This document shows positions 36,067 through 47,135 of a stretch of DNA of 64,000 nucleotides, piece after piece (the stretch's first letter is position 1; the number at the start of each line of letters is the position of its first letter). The DNA is taken from contig BGZK01000154.1 in NCBI GenBank assembly GCA_005406025.1, forward strand, positions 124,001 to 188,000. The letters run 5' to 3'. Below the pieces are notes generated by a model. The model saw nothing but the letters and a program-made list of their open reading frames with translations. It ran no database searches and was not told the DNA's origin. This DNA comes from Eumeta japonica (taxonomy: Eukaryota; Arthropoda; Insecta; Lepidoptera; Psychidae). Position numbers and translations under genes: made by a program.

Positions 36067-38345
36067 CAATGGTTTCCAACGGGGACGGTACTGCCCCCTA
36101 GTGGGTCCTGGAGCTTTTTGTGGGGGCGGTAGCGGGTCCAAAGCCAAATGGGGGGCGTTGTAACAGTCAAGAGGGCGATTGCGGGACACCTATCTAATTT
36201 AAAAATTTAATATAATAAAATGATTTGAAAGTACATCATTTTGTCTAGCCCTCTAAAATGTTTTTCTTGTTATTATAGCGTAAATAAATATTAAAACATT
36301 TAAATAAGCATTAATAAACTAATTAATCGATTCGGTTTAGGAGTGTCGGTAACAATTCTATGCAAGTTGGTGAACAAAGACGTGATTTACGCAATCGAGC
36401 ATGTGTACACAAAGACACGAGAACTTGTAACAATCTGTTAGCAGGGCAAGTGCGCCGGGGCACCGCAAACAAACAAAGACATACAAGTTGTTGCGTGCTC
36501 GAAATCAAATCTTTAAAAAGCAGGGATAGCTCTTATAATATCTTCTTGTTTTTGTGTACTTTGCCAGTGATATATACTCACGCGTGACTGATAAAGAAGT
36601 CATTATAGCCATTAGTTTTATAACTTGAAATTGTGATTTCCAAAATGTCTGAAACTAAGAAGAAATGTCGGAAGTACAACATTGAGCATATGAAATATAA
36701 ATTTACGTAATCTCCGACAAACGAATTATTACCTATATGTTTCATTTGCCAAAAAATATTTTCAAATCAAACCATGAAACCTTTTAGGATTCAAGAAAAT
36801 TTGAATAAAATACATGCTGATAAAAAGGACAAAAGTTTATCTTATTTTCAAGGACTTCAAAAGAAATATTTAAAACAGTCAACTGTATCAAACCTTTTTG
36901 TATTGTATTCTAAGCAAGAAAATGATGGACTGCGAGCTTCATATAATATTTCGTTATTAATCGCAAAACAGGAACATCACACACAATTGTGAGGAATTAA
37001 TTACGTCGACAGTCAGAGATAGCCGAAACTGTTCTTCATCATAAGACGCCATTAAAAATCATCAAAAAAAAATCCTTTCAGTAATAATACAGTGCAAAGA
37101 AGAATCGATGAAATGGCTAAAGACGTTGAACTATCATTGTGTCATTACTTGAGGACTTCCAAATTTTACATTCAACTCGATGAATAAACTTTACCAAATT
37201 ACGAAGCACTACTCTTGGCTTACGGACGATTCATGAAAGAAGAAAAAATACTCGTCAAGAGTTAGTATCTGCAAAAAAAAATTAAATTTGATACAAAGGG
37301 AGAATCCATATTTAATACCATGCACCTTTTTTTCAAAAGAATGAGATTCCTATTCAAAATGTTTTGTCAGTTGCTCCAGATGGTGCTCCGGCAATGACGA
37401 GGCGTTATAAGTGTTTAATTACGCATTTAAAACATACGGTACCAAATGTACACGCTGTACATTGTGTTATTTATCGTCAGCACTTGGTTGCAAAAAATAT
37501 TAATGAACACCTGCATGCGTCGCTCCATTACGTTATTAGATCAGTTAACAAGATAAGAAGCAATTCACTAAATGACAGATTATTTGGGCAACTTTGTAGT
37601 GTAAATCGCTTGGTGCTGCATACAGAAGTACGATGATCTTGAAAGGCGTTTGTCTGAATCGCTTTTTCAATCTATTTGAATCAGGACGAGAGAAAACAGA
37701 GAGGATGAACTGCACGGAAATTTGATTGCGTCCAAAAATGACGTCGTTTATTTGACAGACATTTTTAAAATAGTTAATTACCATAATTTACAATTGTAAG
37801 GTGATGAGTTGTATTTGATAAAAAACCAAAATCAAAAAACGTTACAGCTGCTTTTGTGGGAAAACTTCTTCTATTTAAACGAAATCTAGAAAAAGATGAA
37901 AACAACAACTTTCCGATATTATCAGCATTCTTAGTAAAGCAGGAAGATTTACTTACTTACTGCTAACACTTGGACGCTCTTTATGCTGATTTTACAGAGC
38001 GGCTCAAGGATATTTTAAACTATATGCAACTGCATTTTATACTCTTTCGCAAAGGCAGATACAACAGAATCATCAAATTTAAAAGAAGAACTCGTAGAAC
38101 TCACAACTAATGAAGAATTAAAAGTAAAATTCAGAAATCAATACCAATAGTTCTGGCTCAAAAAATTAATATCATCTCTCCACCCTGGATTGTGGGAAAT
38201 AGTACAGAAATTTTTAATTGCGTTACCTTCATCATATTTGGCTGAGCGTGGGTTTAGTGTAATAGCTGTAATAGCTAATTTACTGCCTAATAAAAGAAAT
38301 AGACTGGAAATCACTGATCGTGTGATTTGCGACTGATGTTAACTA
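36067..38345 (+). mobile_element. Decayed hAT-type DNA transposon (ZBED/Buster-like)
   Basis: The left end 'caatggtttccaacggggac' (from 36067) resembles the terminal repeat of hAT elements of this group, with 'ctgccccctagtggg' just inside. A broken transposase gene (36645-38345) follows. I could not find a matching inverted repeat on the right, nor an 8-bp target duplication, so the right end is probably lost. A LINE fragment starts about 280 bases further on. Confidence 0.75.
36645..38345 (+). pseudogene. hAT transposase pseudogene, BED-finger type
   Basis: The reading starts MSETKKKCRKYNIEHMKYKF at ATG 36645. A BED-type zinc finger follows (CFICQKIF ... IHADKK; the first histidine of the pair is replaced). 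Next come SYNISLLIAK, VQRRIDEMAKDVELSLCHYL, the catalytic-region block SVAPDGAPAMTRRY (Asp at about 37379), VHAVHCVIYRQHLVAKN and VNKIRSNSLNDRLFGQL. The dimerisation region LPSSYLAERGFSV (Glu at about 38244) and LPNKRNRLEITDR closes it. The order and wording match ZBED5/GTF2IRD2-like transposases of the hAT Buster group. At least six stops or frameshifts and several missing blocks make it non-functional. The host gene context is none; it is a transposon relic. Confidence 0.87.
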
Positions 38346-38619
38346 AACTGAAACTCAACATTAACAAATTGTTACAACTCCACCAGCCTCAACCGTCTCA
38401 TTGATGTTTTATATTTCTTATTGAATACTGTTTTTTTATTATATTTTTTTAATAATTTTAATTAATCGTCTCGTCTTTGCCTTTGTGTAGTGCCCCAGTG
38501 CGGGGTGCTTCAGCTTTGTGTATTGTCTTGCATTTGTTGGTTAAGTTATAATTTTGTTCTTAACATTTTATATGGTCTTTGTTTAAATAAAATGTTTTTA
38601 TTATATAGGACTTAAGACA

Positions 38620-39440
38620 CACTTAGGGTAGTGTTTTAGGTCCTGTATTATTTCTGGTGTATATCAACAACTTGTGTAAACCAAACATCAGTAGCGTTCG
38701 GGTTTTCTTATATGCAGACGATACTTCCTTAGTTAACAGCGGAAAATCTAAGATATCGCATATAAAAAAATAGGAGATGTACTCAGAGTTGATGCTTCAT
38801 GGTTGCAACTTGATCTGCTGACCATAAATAATTTTAAAACTAACTATATGTGTTTCTTTATTCGTAACTCTTCTCAACCCAGTCATTTAATAATACTTTA
38901 TAAAAAAATAAAAACACTTTTCTATTTAAAATACATAAAAGTGTTAATCCATATTTGTTGCTGCTCTGTCATAGACATAGTCAAAACTACAAAATATCTC
39001 GATATTATAAATCATTAAAATCTTAATTGGGATACAGAAATTGATCTGAGAAATTTTAAGTTCATCTTGGATTTTTACAAGATTACTACACATATGCGAT
39101 CTACAATTGTTTAAATAAATTTACACATTTTTATTGGAGTCCATAATAATTTACACAGTACCGGCGTGGGGTTCGGCTTCGTAGACTAAAATCTAAACGA
39201 ACTCGAAGAAAGTTCTTTACGAAGAATGTGCTGTTTAACGGTTAGACAACTATACATTCTGCGTACCACACTAAGGCGACATAAATTTACTTTCCATAAC
39301 AAACCCATACGTCAAAAAAGAGACACGACATTGTCATCTAGTAAACAAAAACCTAAATATCTGATAAATAAAAATCAATTGCCACATGTATGGAAGAGCA
39401 TCACTTGGAAAGGGTTCAACCGATTTGGTTGATTCCTTTT
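38620..39440 (+). pseudogene. LINE reverse transcriptase remnant
   Basis: The plus strand reads VLGPVLFLVYINNL and FLYADDTSLVNSGKS (YADD at 38711-38722), the motif B-to-C region of a non-LTR reverse transcriptase. WLQLDLLTINNFKTNYMCFF and IVKTTKYLDIINHxNLNWDT follow. Near the end comes VRQLYILRTTLRRHKFTFHN, the C-terminal block of the same type of element. Stops and frameshifts occur throughout. Directly downstream is a lepidopteran repeat tail ('ttcactggaagatagaggag' near 39559). It is not active. Confidence 0.85.
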
Positions 39441-40950
39441 TCGTTGTGTTCCTAATTGTCAGGATAGGGTTCGTATGAAAGGAAATAACCTTTTGTATTT
39501 GTCAATTTATCTGTTTGCCCGCGGTATCTTCGGAATGGCTAAATCAATCGCTATACGACTTTCACTGGAAGATAGAGGAGCTTACTGGGCTACCTTTAGG
39601 GTAGTTTTAATCCCGATATTTTTAGGGTTGCTGTAGGGAAAAAACCCTTGAAAATTGGATAAATTATTGCAAGTACCTAAATGAAATGTTGAACTGCAAT
39701 CGAGATCAGAAGCAAAATCAGGATCGGGATTAGATACAGATGAAATGTAGGGCGAGGAGCGGCAACGGAATTATGAGTGGAATCGGAATTGAAAACGGGG
39801 TGAAGAGCAGAATCAAGAACGGGATCAGAATTAGAATCGAAAACGAGACCGGAACTAAAATTGAGAACGTGACTAGCGTATGGGATCCAAAAGTGCGACT
39901 GGGATCAGAATCTAAAATGATATCAATAAAAAAGAAAGAAAATTCAACGTACAGGCTGATGCAGTTGCGGCCATTAACTATACGAGCAAGTCACCTACAA
40001 GAAACTGCAGAACAAGGTCTTCCGGACCAGCTAGTTTACTATTAAACTAACCATAAATGCAAAAAAAACTATTTCAACGTGGTCGAGCACGCTCGACTAT
40101 AATACCACTGAAAGTATTCTAATTATTTTTTCACAAACATGAATAGTATATCAGACTTAGCATTATTTAACCTTTTACGACAAATGCCATCCCAAAAATA
40201 TATTTCTCAATACATAAACACACTCTTTCATATCTTATATTATGTATGTGCATGTAATATATAGCACGCATAAATACAAAATACTAATACATATACCTTG
40301 TTAACACATACATTCATACCATATTCGCTCACGCACGCATTCACATATGTAGCCAAGCACACACACACACACACATATTCATATTTCCCTCTTTTCGGCA
40401 TCAATTTCCCATGAAATTAATGGACGCATGTATGCCTATGTGCGTGGTGCGTGAGCACGTGCGTACGTACGAGCGAACAAGCAAGCTAGAGTGCACGGGC
40501 GTGTGGCGTGCCAGTGGAGCGCGAGTAGGCGTACACATACGTATGTACGTGTATGTTAACCTGTCATAACTTTTAAACGAATTAACCAATCCAAACGCAG
40601 TCTGTAACATTCGAAAAGAGTCCACTCCACTTAGACCTCCGCATATTTCTTACTTGTTTCGCGGCGTAGATATTGAGGGATCTCATAAATAAAGTTTTCA
40701 GAAAAAGATTTTTTGAAGTGAAACTTCTTTAGGCTGTGAGGGTAAAATTTTTATGGATGAAACGCAATAATAATAATATTAGCGTCACGAAGATATACAG
40801 CTTTTTTTTGTATTAATACATAATGAGGGCTTAAGGAAATGTGATTGTACAATATCCTATTGTATTTTAACGGTAAAAATAATGCTAATGCATAATGACT
40901 GTCCTGACGACGGATCGCGTCGTCGTAGACGGTAAAACGTTGCTGCAGTG
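39441..40950. other. Repeat-derived sequence, no gene
   Basis: 39480-39660 resembles lepidopteran repeat tails. 39690-39900 is a purine-rich degenerate GATCGGAAT-type body, antisense in style to those at 3975, 24690 and 31640; it gives a chance 101-codon frame rich in Glu, Asn and Ile. A CA microsatellite is at 40358-40376 and a GTGC-rich stretch at 40430-40560. Confidence 0.5.
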
Positions 40951-41122
40951 CTGGTTTCCGAGCACGGTGGAACTCTTCGACGAAGAACGGCACAGACTTG
41001 AGACTTGGCGTACGGGCGCTGTTTATCATCGCTCGACTGACCGCGGACGAGAAAACGGTGCAGCGGCGCTGGTTTCCGAGCACGGTGGAACTCTTCGACG
41101 AAGAACGATACAGACTTGAGAC
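40951..41122 (+). repeat. Two-copy tandem repeat, period 118 bp
   Basis: The segment 'ctggtttccgagcacggtgg' through 'cacagacttgagac' (40951-41004) recurs nearly unchanged at 41069-41122. The spacer is GC-rich with looser similarity on the left side. Minus-strand frames of about 100 codons cross both copies and repeat the peptide KSVSFFVEEFHRARKPA; I regard them as chance. Confidence 0.8.
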
Positions 41123-41149
41123 ATATCTTCCTGAACATATCTTCCTTTT

Positions 41150-42500
41150 TCCCTTCCTCTAAGTCTCGAAAATCTAAAATTTTAGATTTGTTTAACTGTA
41201 AACAAGACTTAAAAATTAGGATGCTTAAGAACTTTCACTTCTGACATGTGTACTCTGTACGCACGCACTTTTGAAATAACTTTTAGGTTACTCTGCTGAT
41301 CAATATCAAAATGTAACCCACTTTTTTCCCAATGAGATGCATCGACTGCCGTAAACAACTTTAAAATCGTTTGATTTAGTCAAGAGATTTCGTTAGGAAA
41401 AAAAAATTAAAATGTTTCTATTTAATATTTCGTAAACTGCTCTAGCGATACATTACAAAATTTATTCAGTTGTTTTACTTAAAAACCAACGTTGATGGAT
41501 GCTAAATGATTCAAAATCATTTGATTCGTTTAAGAGAGGAGAAAAATTTAGTGAAAACTATTGTTGGAGAAAATTTTTTTATAAGGGTTTTATGAAATAT
41601 TTTTTAAAATACTCTACCTATCAATTCCAATTTCTAATCAGCCCTTCTTTTTAAAAACAACGTCGATCGTTGTAAACTGCATCAAAATAGGTCTGTTTAT
41701 TCGAGAAATGTCATCAGCGGTCAGCGACACATTCGAAAATAAGGTTTTTTTTGAATAACATGCAATCACGTGGTCCATTGATGTTTAATACTGGGTCTGT
41801 TCTTCCTGCTGAGAAGAACACGTCGATGCCCTAAAGCAGATCAAAATCAAATAACGTATTGGTAAATACCGTACTTGAAATATTAAATTTATAGCGCTTT
41901 TATACTTGCTGCTATGAAAATTGAAAAACTTTCATAAATTTAGAAGACACTGTTTTCAGTCTGATTCGAAGCTTACGGTTTGTGTGTATGTGCGTGCGTG
42001 TGCGTGTGTGTGTGTGTGTGTTTGTGTGTGCGTGTGTGACTGTCTCTTTCTCTCTCTCTCTGTGCGCGCTCGCGCGCGCGTATATGTGTGTCTATGTATG
42101 TGACTCACTCTCTCTGTGTACGTGTTTAAAAACTATTTCATTTTTTTTTATATTTCTTAAACTATTCTACTGATCGATTCCAAGATGTAACTAACTTTTC
42201 TGCTCCGAAAGGTACGCCGATCATTACAAACTGCTTCAAAATTAGTTAATTATATCGTTAACGAAAAATTCATTAAAAAAAAATTCAAAATAACTTTTAA
42301 AATTCTTGTTGGTTAGATATTTGATATCCGTCAACTTTCTATGCTTAAAAAATTGTCTTGACTGCCGCAAATCAGATCAAAATGTACAAAGCGTTCAATA
42401 GATATCGAATTATAGAAGACTTTCAACTCGAAAGTAGCAGAAAGTTTCAAAAATGGCCTATAAGTTCAAACGTTCATCGAATTTTTGAGCTCGAAAAGCT
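41150..42500 (+). repeat. Diverged tandem repeat family, unit about 160 bp
   Basis: Related segments start near 41285, 41450, 41615, 41790, 42165 and 42320. Each has a version of 'tactctactgatcaattcca', a 'cgtcgatcgttgtaaactgc' block and 'atcaaaatcgtttgattcg'. A GT/TC microsatellite (41975-42120) interrupts the series. The same units are found at 13400-14420. No coding potential was seen. Confidence 0.6.
41980..42062 (+). repeat. GT- and TC-rich microsatellite
   Basis: GT repeats with GC interruptions are followed by (TC)n at about 42047-42061. Two overlapping open frames here only reflect the dinucleotide period. Confidence 0.9.
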
Positions 42501-42532
42501 TAAAGATGTCTTTGAGCAAATAAAATCGTAAA

Positions 42533-42830
42533 TCAAATCAAATGATCAATATTTTTATATTGTAAAGGAATTGCATTCGAAAATACATTGTAAAGAATTC
42601 TTTTTGACGTTATTACCCAATCCAAATGCTGATTCACCTTTAGAAGAATGGACAAGAAACTCAAGGGTTGCTTTTTTTTGCTTGTATACACAAAATATTG
42701 AATGATGTATAAAATTAATACAACACTTAGAAATAACATTAGTTTTTTCATTAAGTTCCTCATCAGCTCTTCCCACATAACTTTCTTTTAACGAAACGTT
42801 TAAATTCATAACGGCAAATTTTAAATTTAA
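42533..42830 (-). mobile_element. LINE 3' fragment, minus strand
   Basis: On the minus strand, 'ttatgaatttaaacgtttcg' with 'ttaaaagaaagtt' (about 42779-42813) is the same sequence as at 62718-62755, where it encodes the last conserved block of a LINE. Downstream, 'gtgaatcagcatttgga' (rc of about 42626-42642) also matches 62947-62963. The two loci are therefore copies of one LINE family, sharing both the ORF end and more than 200 bases of 3' sequence. Only the tail survives here. Confidence 0.7.
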
Positions 42831-43180
42831 GTTAGGAATTTATTATAAAAGCATACACATTGCCCTTGAATGATTGCTTTGGGATAACTATATTTTTAAC
42901 CTCGAGGGTCTCAAAAACACATTGATAAATATATCTTACCGGAAAGTTTTAGGGTTGGCCTACAGGGTCAGCCGTTTACAGATTTTTTTTATCGAGTACT
43001 TTAATCGACATTTTTAACATTACATAAGGAAAAATCGATATATTTTTCGGCATAAACTCCGAACATTTCTTAAAATGCTTAATTTATAAAATGAGCACTG
43101 ATAAAAATTGATCAGAATAAATACAAATGAAGTACAATGAAAATAGATGCGTCACTCAAATTTTCAAATAAAAATTGAGT

Positions 43181-43440
43181 GGTATGGTAGAGTCGTAACC
43201 GGGAGGGCCGGGCCGACTCAGTGGCAACACGAAACGGCCCGGCTAGACCGGTGAAGCACCACACTTTCAGAGAATATCAACGTGAAGTAACAGTTTCTGC
43301 TGCTGCATTTCGCCCGGTGAGAGCGAGTTCCGATGGCCCACTCCCTCTCTTCCCCTTCCATCATCCCGGTCCTCCTCCATTGAATATCCTATTCCCTCCC
43401 AAGAGACCGGCAACACACGGGCGACTCCTCCGGGGGCCTT
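43181..43440 (+). mobile_element. SINE-like lepidopteran repeat, copy B (3' truncated)
   Basis: Starts 'tggtatggtagagtcgtaac', then 'cgtgaagtaacagtttctgc', a C-rich middle and 'gaccggcaacacacgggcga', and stops after 'ctcctccgggggcc'. It lacks the 'gggcggcggtgacc' tail. A 126-codon frame runs through it and is fortuitous. Confidence 0.7.
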
Positions 43441-43599
43441 ATTACGTAAAAGTAGAAATCGATTACGATTCCGGAATCGATTTGCGACTGGAAATTGTTA
43501 GGTATAGAAAAATGTTATTCTTATACGCAATTTTGAGCGACTTTAAAGTGTTAGATTATATTAAAACTTTGCACACTTATCGAGGACCGCTGACTGTAT

Positions 43600-44401
43600 A
43601 ATAATATGGTATAATATGTTGATGGACTCAGAAGGTAGGAACAAGAACTCTATAACGGAATAACGGAATCCTAGTCGTGTTTGAGCTTATTAGAGTTGTC
43701 TTGAGATGTATTCTCACCATGAGTGATTTTCAGGGTTTGATGATGGAGCCGGAAAGTAAGCACTAGTACTTCATAATAGAACAACGAAACCTAGTCGTAT
43801 GTGTTCTTCGTAGAATTTTTTTTGGCTTTGACTTTGGCAATAATTGGCTTTCAGGGTCTGATGATGGAGCCCGACGGTTGGCACCGGAATTAACATATCA
43901 TAACGGAACAATATATCCTAACCATATTTGGACTTGTTGGAATTGCCCTGAAATATATTTTGACCACGATTGATTTCCAGGATCTGTTGATGGAGCTTCC
44001 AAACTTCCAGCTCCGTTATAAGACCCTGAAAACCAATCATGGTTAAAGTGCATTCCACGAGAATATGAACAAGTCCAAACATGGCTAGGCTGCGTTGTTT
44101 AATTATGGAGTACCAGCGTCTACCTTCCGGTTCCATCATCAGACCCTGGAAACCAATCATGTTTAAAGTGCATTCCAAGACAATTCCAACAACCGCGAAC
44201 ACCGCTTGGATACGTTCTATTATAGAGTACTAGTGCCTACCTTCCAGCTGCATCAGACTCTGAAACTCGATCATGGTCAAAGTACATCTCAAGACAACTC
44301 TGACAAGCTCAAACACAACTACGATATGTTATTTCATTATGCAATTCCTGTGACTACCTTCTGACTCCATCATCAGATCAGTCCAATTATGCCATATTAT
44401 T
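43600..44401. mobile_element. Fold-back element made of about 120-bp units
   Basis: The ends 'aataatatgg' (43600-43609) and 'ccatattatt' (44392-44401) are perfect inverted repeats. The left arm has three head-to-tail units of about 120 bases, each with a phrase like 'tcagggtttgatgatggagc' (near 43731, 43852 and, altered, 43977). The right arm carries the reverse-complement units ('accttccggttccatcatca' near 44131, then near 44239 and 44355). The arms meet near 44000 at 'ggagcttccaaacttccagc'. The whole block is an imperfect palindrome of about 800 bp. A 94-codon minus-strand frame crosses two units and repeats the peptide VECTLNMIGFQGL / VECTLTMIGFQGL, as expected of a repeat. Confidence 0.8.
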
Positions 44402-44763
44402 GCAATGTCTTAGGTCTTCGAAAAATGTGAAAGATTTTATTTAATCTAACGATTTACATAAAAAAAAAATATTATTCACTTTATATGAAATTCGAATGAC
44501 GGAAAATCGATTGTAAATCGCTTGAGAATCGCTATAGACCAGTCTACGGTTTAAGAGCGTAATTTTAGAATAATTGCGAAAACGCGATCCCTAACGCTTT
44601 TTGAATTCAAATATGCGATTAAATTTCATTATGATAATTTAGTGATTTCATTGTAGAGGCAACACTGTTAATAGAAAGACAATTAGCATTTCGAAATATC
44701 AACTTGAGAATTATTAAAATAATTTTAAAATCATGCGAAATCAGAAATCGATTTCTTTTAGGT

Positions 44764-44866
44764 AATAAGGCCGCGGGGTTGCGGGTGTCCGTGGGGGCGG
44801 CGGTGACCATCTACTGCTTGATGACTCGCCTGAGCATTTATCCCTCGACTACAGTAAAAATAACTG
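44764..44866 (+). mobile_element. SINE-like lepidopteran repeat, tail only
   Basis: Only the 3' part is present: 'aaggccgcggggttgcgggt', 'gggggcggcggtgaccatct' and an A-rich end. It matches the ends of the copies at 18108 and 52712. Confidence 0.65.
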
Positions 44867-46961
44867 AAAAACCGACCAAGGGCGTATCGGACCATGCTTA
44901 ATGTGGGATTCAATAGTTGTTACTACACAGAAATACACTACAGATAATTTCATCTGTAGTGCATTTCCTTGTAGTACGACTATTAGTTTTATATTGTGAA
45001 GTTTTGGATTGTTAGATATATACTAATATTCTTTTTTCTGTTGAAAGGAGTAAATTAGTTTAGATTGATAATTATGTGGCATCTTTTATACAAAGTTTAT
45101 ATTAAGTATATTTTATTACTAATAAATAAGTTTACTGTAATGCATTACTATTTTAATGCATTCATCTAAATACATAATAATATATCAAATTTTAAACGCG
45201 TTAAAACACTTATTACAGTCGCTTGCCTGCAACATGCATTAACATGCAGCATGCAACCCACCGCTGACCCTCGAATCTGCCTCTCCACTACGAATCTCTT
45301 TATAAGCAGTGTTATTTTTAATTAATTAAGATTGATTGATGATTACGATTACAACTTTCAAAGCTGTAATAAGTATTGTTTTCATATTATTTTACCCCGT
45401 AGGATTGTTCTCTAAGGCTTCAAAAGCTACAATCAATAATAAATGGTATCATAAGCAGTGAAGTAATTTTCAATTAACATGAATGTACGATTAAATCACG
45501 CTAAGCTGATAGTACGTTTTTTTTTTATATTATGTTTTTTAAGGATTAAAAAGTTAGCGTAAATCATAAAAAACTTTTGATTACATTAAACAATGTTTAT
45601 TCTAAATAATTGAACAAAATTCAACATATAAAATGCTTGACTTTGTATTTTAATATTTTTTGAACAAAGAGGTAGTTTGCACCCTTAAAAAACCAAAAGC
45701 TCAAGTCGAGCACACGTCGTTTGTCAAGAAGTCCAAATTTTCATGTAGATCTATGACCTTTAAAGAATTCAGATATGAAAGCCTATTTTTACCTTCTACG
45801 ACTGCACTATTTGTTTTCTAAAACTATTTCAAATTTGTCTAGGAACGGCGCCGTATAGGAAGCCGTTCCACGAAAATCATTTTTATACTAATAACTGACA
45901 TTAAAAGTTCTACCTAAAAGCAACCTTTGAGATGTCGTTCAACCCTTTCACGTCAATCGTCTGAAAATTGAATAATATTAGCTTGATTACTTAAAAAGCG
46001 TATCTCTTAGCGCGGGAGTTAAAAGAGATCTTTTAATAACTATATTTTTCAGTCTATTTACGTCCGTGAATTGAATGTCATTTCAACAGTTATTTCCGAA
46101 AAGGCCCTTAGGCTACTGATCTGTCTAGTTGCGTAATCTAAAAACCACAAATAAATATTTTTCTACAAAATTACATAGAATAATGAAGATACCGTCAAGT
46201 GTGTAACTACTTGTAGAACGTTTGAAAGTGTAACATTATGGTTGGGTAAAATTGAATAAAAATAAAAAAAACTATACCATAAAAGGTCCAGTGAAGTGCA
46301 TATTCCATAGAGCCACCACTGCTCCCACTACGCCTGTATTCTCTGTGGTGGGTGGGGATAAAAAACAGTCGATAGCACCCGGCCGTTTTTCGATTTTCTT
46401 TTTAGTAAGTATTTCGTGGTAGCAGATCGAAATGAACACATTTAAAATACTGTACAAGAACATTTTTATTTACAAAGGCTTTGCCTAGTTTCGCCTGAAT
46501 ACCGTGGACGATATATATGCCGTGTAGATGCGATACGCCTGTATATTGTGGACGAATGAAATAAAAATGTTTCTCTATCCTCCACCGCTATATTTGCACA
46601 AATAAGAGGGACCGTGCATCTGGACTCTCACGCCAATTGGTGACTAGAATTTACACATATCACGCAAAAACATTAGGGTGTAGCTTGTGCTTTATTGCTT
46701 ATTTATTTTTATTTAAATAAATTTATCGCAATATCTTTATCAGATAGTTACATTACAGGATATCTAAATATATCGGATCGAAAGCGTAAAAGACTAAAAA
46801 CGGTATGTTACTCGTATTCTAGAAACGGGAGAACTAGTGTCGCCGCACTCGCACATAAACAGTTTGTATTTATCAAACGCTCATAAACTTGAAGTACATT
46901 ATTGATCGGGATGTACAAAAAGGGAAGGCTATAGTAGTCCCTAAGAGTCGTGAACGAGTAT
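44867..46961. other. AT-rich, no gene recognised
   Basis: About 2 kb with no convincing frame, RNA or repeat family. An 8-bp hairpin (45842-45849 with 45862-45869) lies in 'ggaacggcgccgtataggaa'. Short frames near 46272-46463 and 46695-46886 match nothing known. Confidence 0.5.
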
Positions 46962-47135
46962 TGTCGTGGTAGAGCTGCGGTGTGGCCTATTTGGCTGGAA
47001 CACAAAAATAGGCCGGCTCACCGATGAGATACCAGACCCTCATTAAACAGTCATGTAGAGTGGCAACTTCTGCTGTTGCCTTTCTTTCAACGAGTGAGAG
47101 TTCCATGAAGTCCCGTCCCACCCCCACCCCTCAGT
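46962..47135 (+). mobile_element. SINE-like lepidopteran repeat, 5' part
   Basis: Begins 'cgtggtagagctgcggtgtg', continues 'aaaaataggccggctcaccg' and 'caacgagtgagagttccatg', and ends in the C-rich section. The 3' half of the family is missing. Confidence 0.65.

Noticed and set aside
39740..40045. 101-codon frame starting MKCRARSGNGIMSG
   Set aside because: It translates a purine-rich degenerate repeat body.
40751..41138. Minus-strand frames of 110 and 93 codons
   Set aside because: They overlap in different frames across a tandem duplication and match no protein family.
41921..42173. Two overlapping frames full of Cys and Val
   Set aside because: They translate a GT microsatellite.
43221..43601. 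126-codon frame rich in Pro and Arg
   Set aside because: It runs across a SINE-like copy and its flank; other copies do not keep the frame.
43918..44202. 94-codon minus-strand frame with a repeated peptide
   Set aside because: The peptide repeats because the DNA is a tandem array within the fold-back element.
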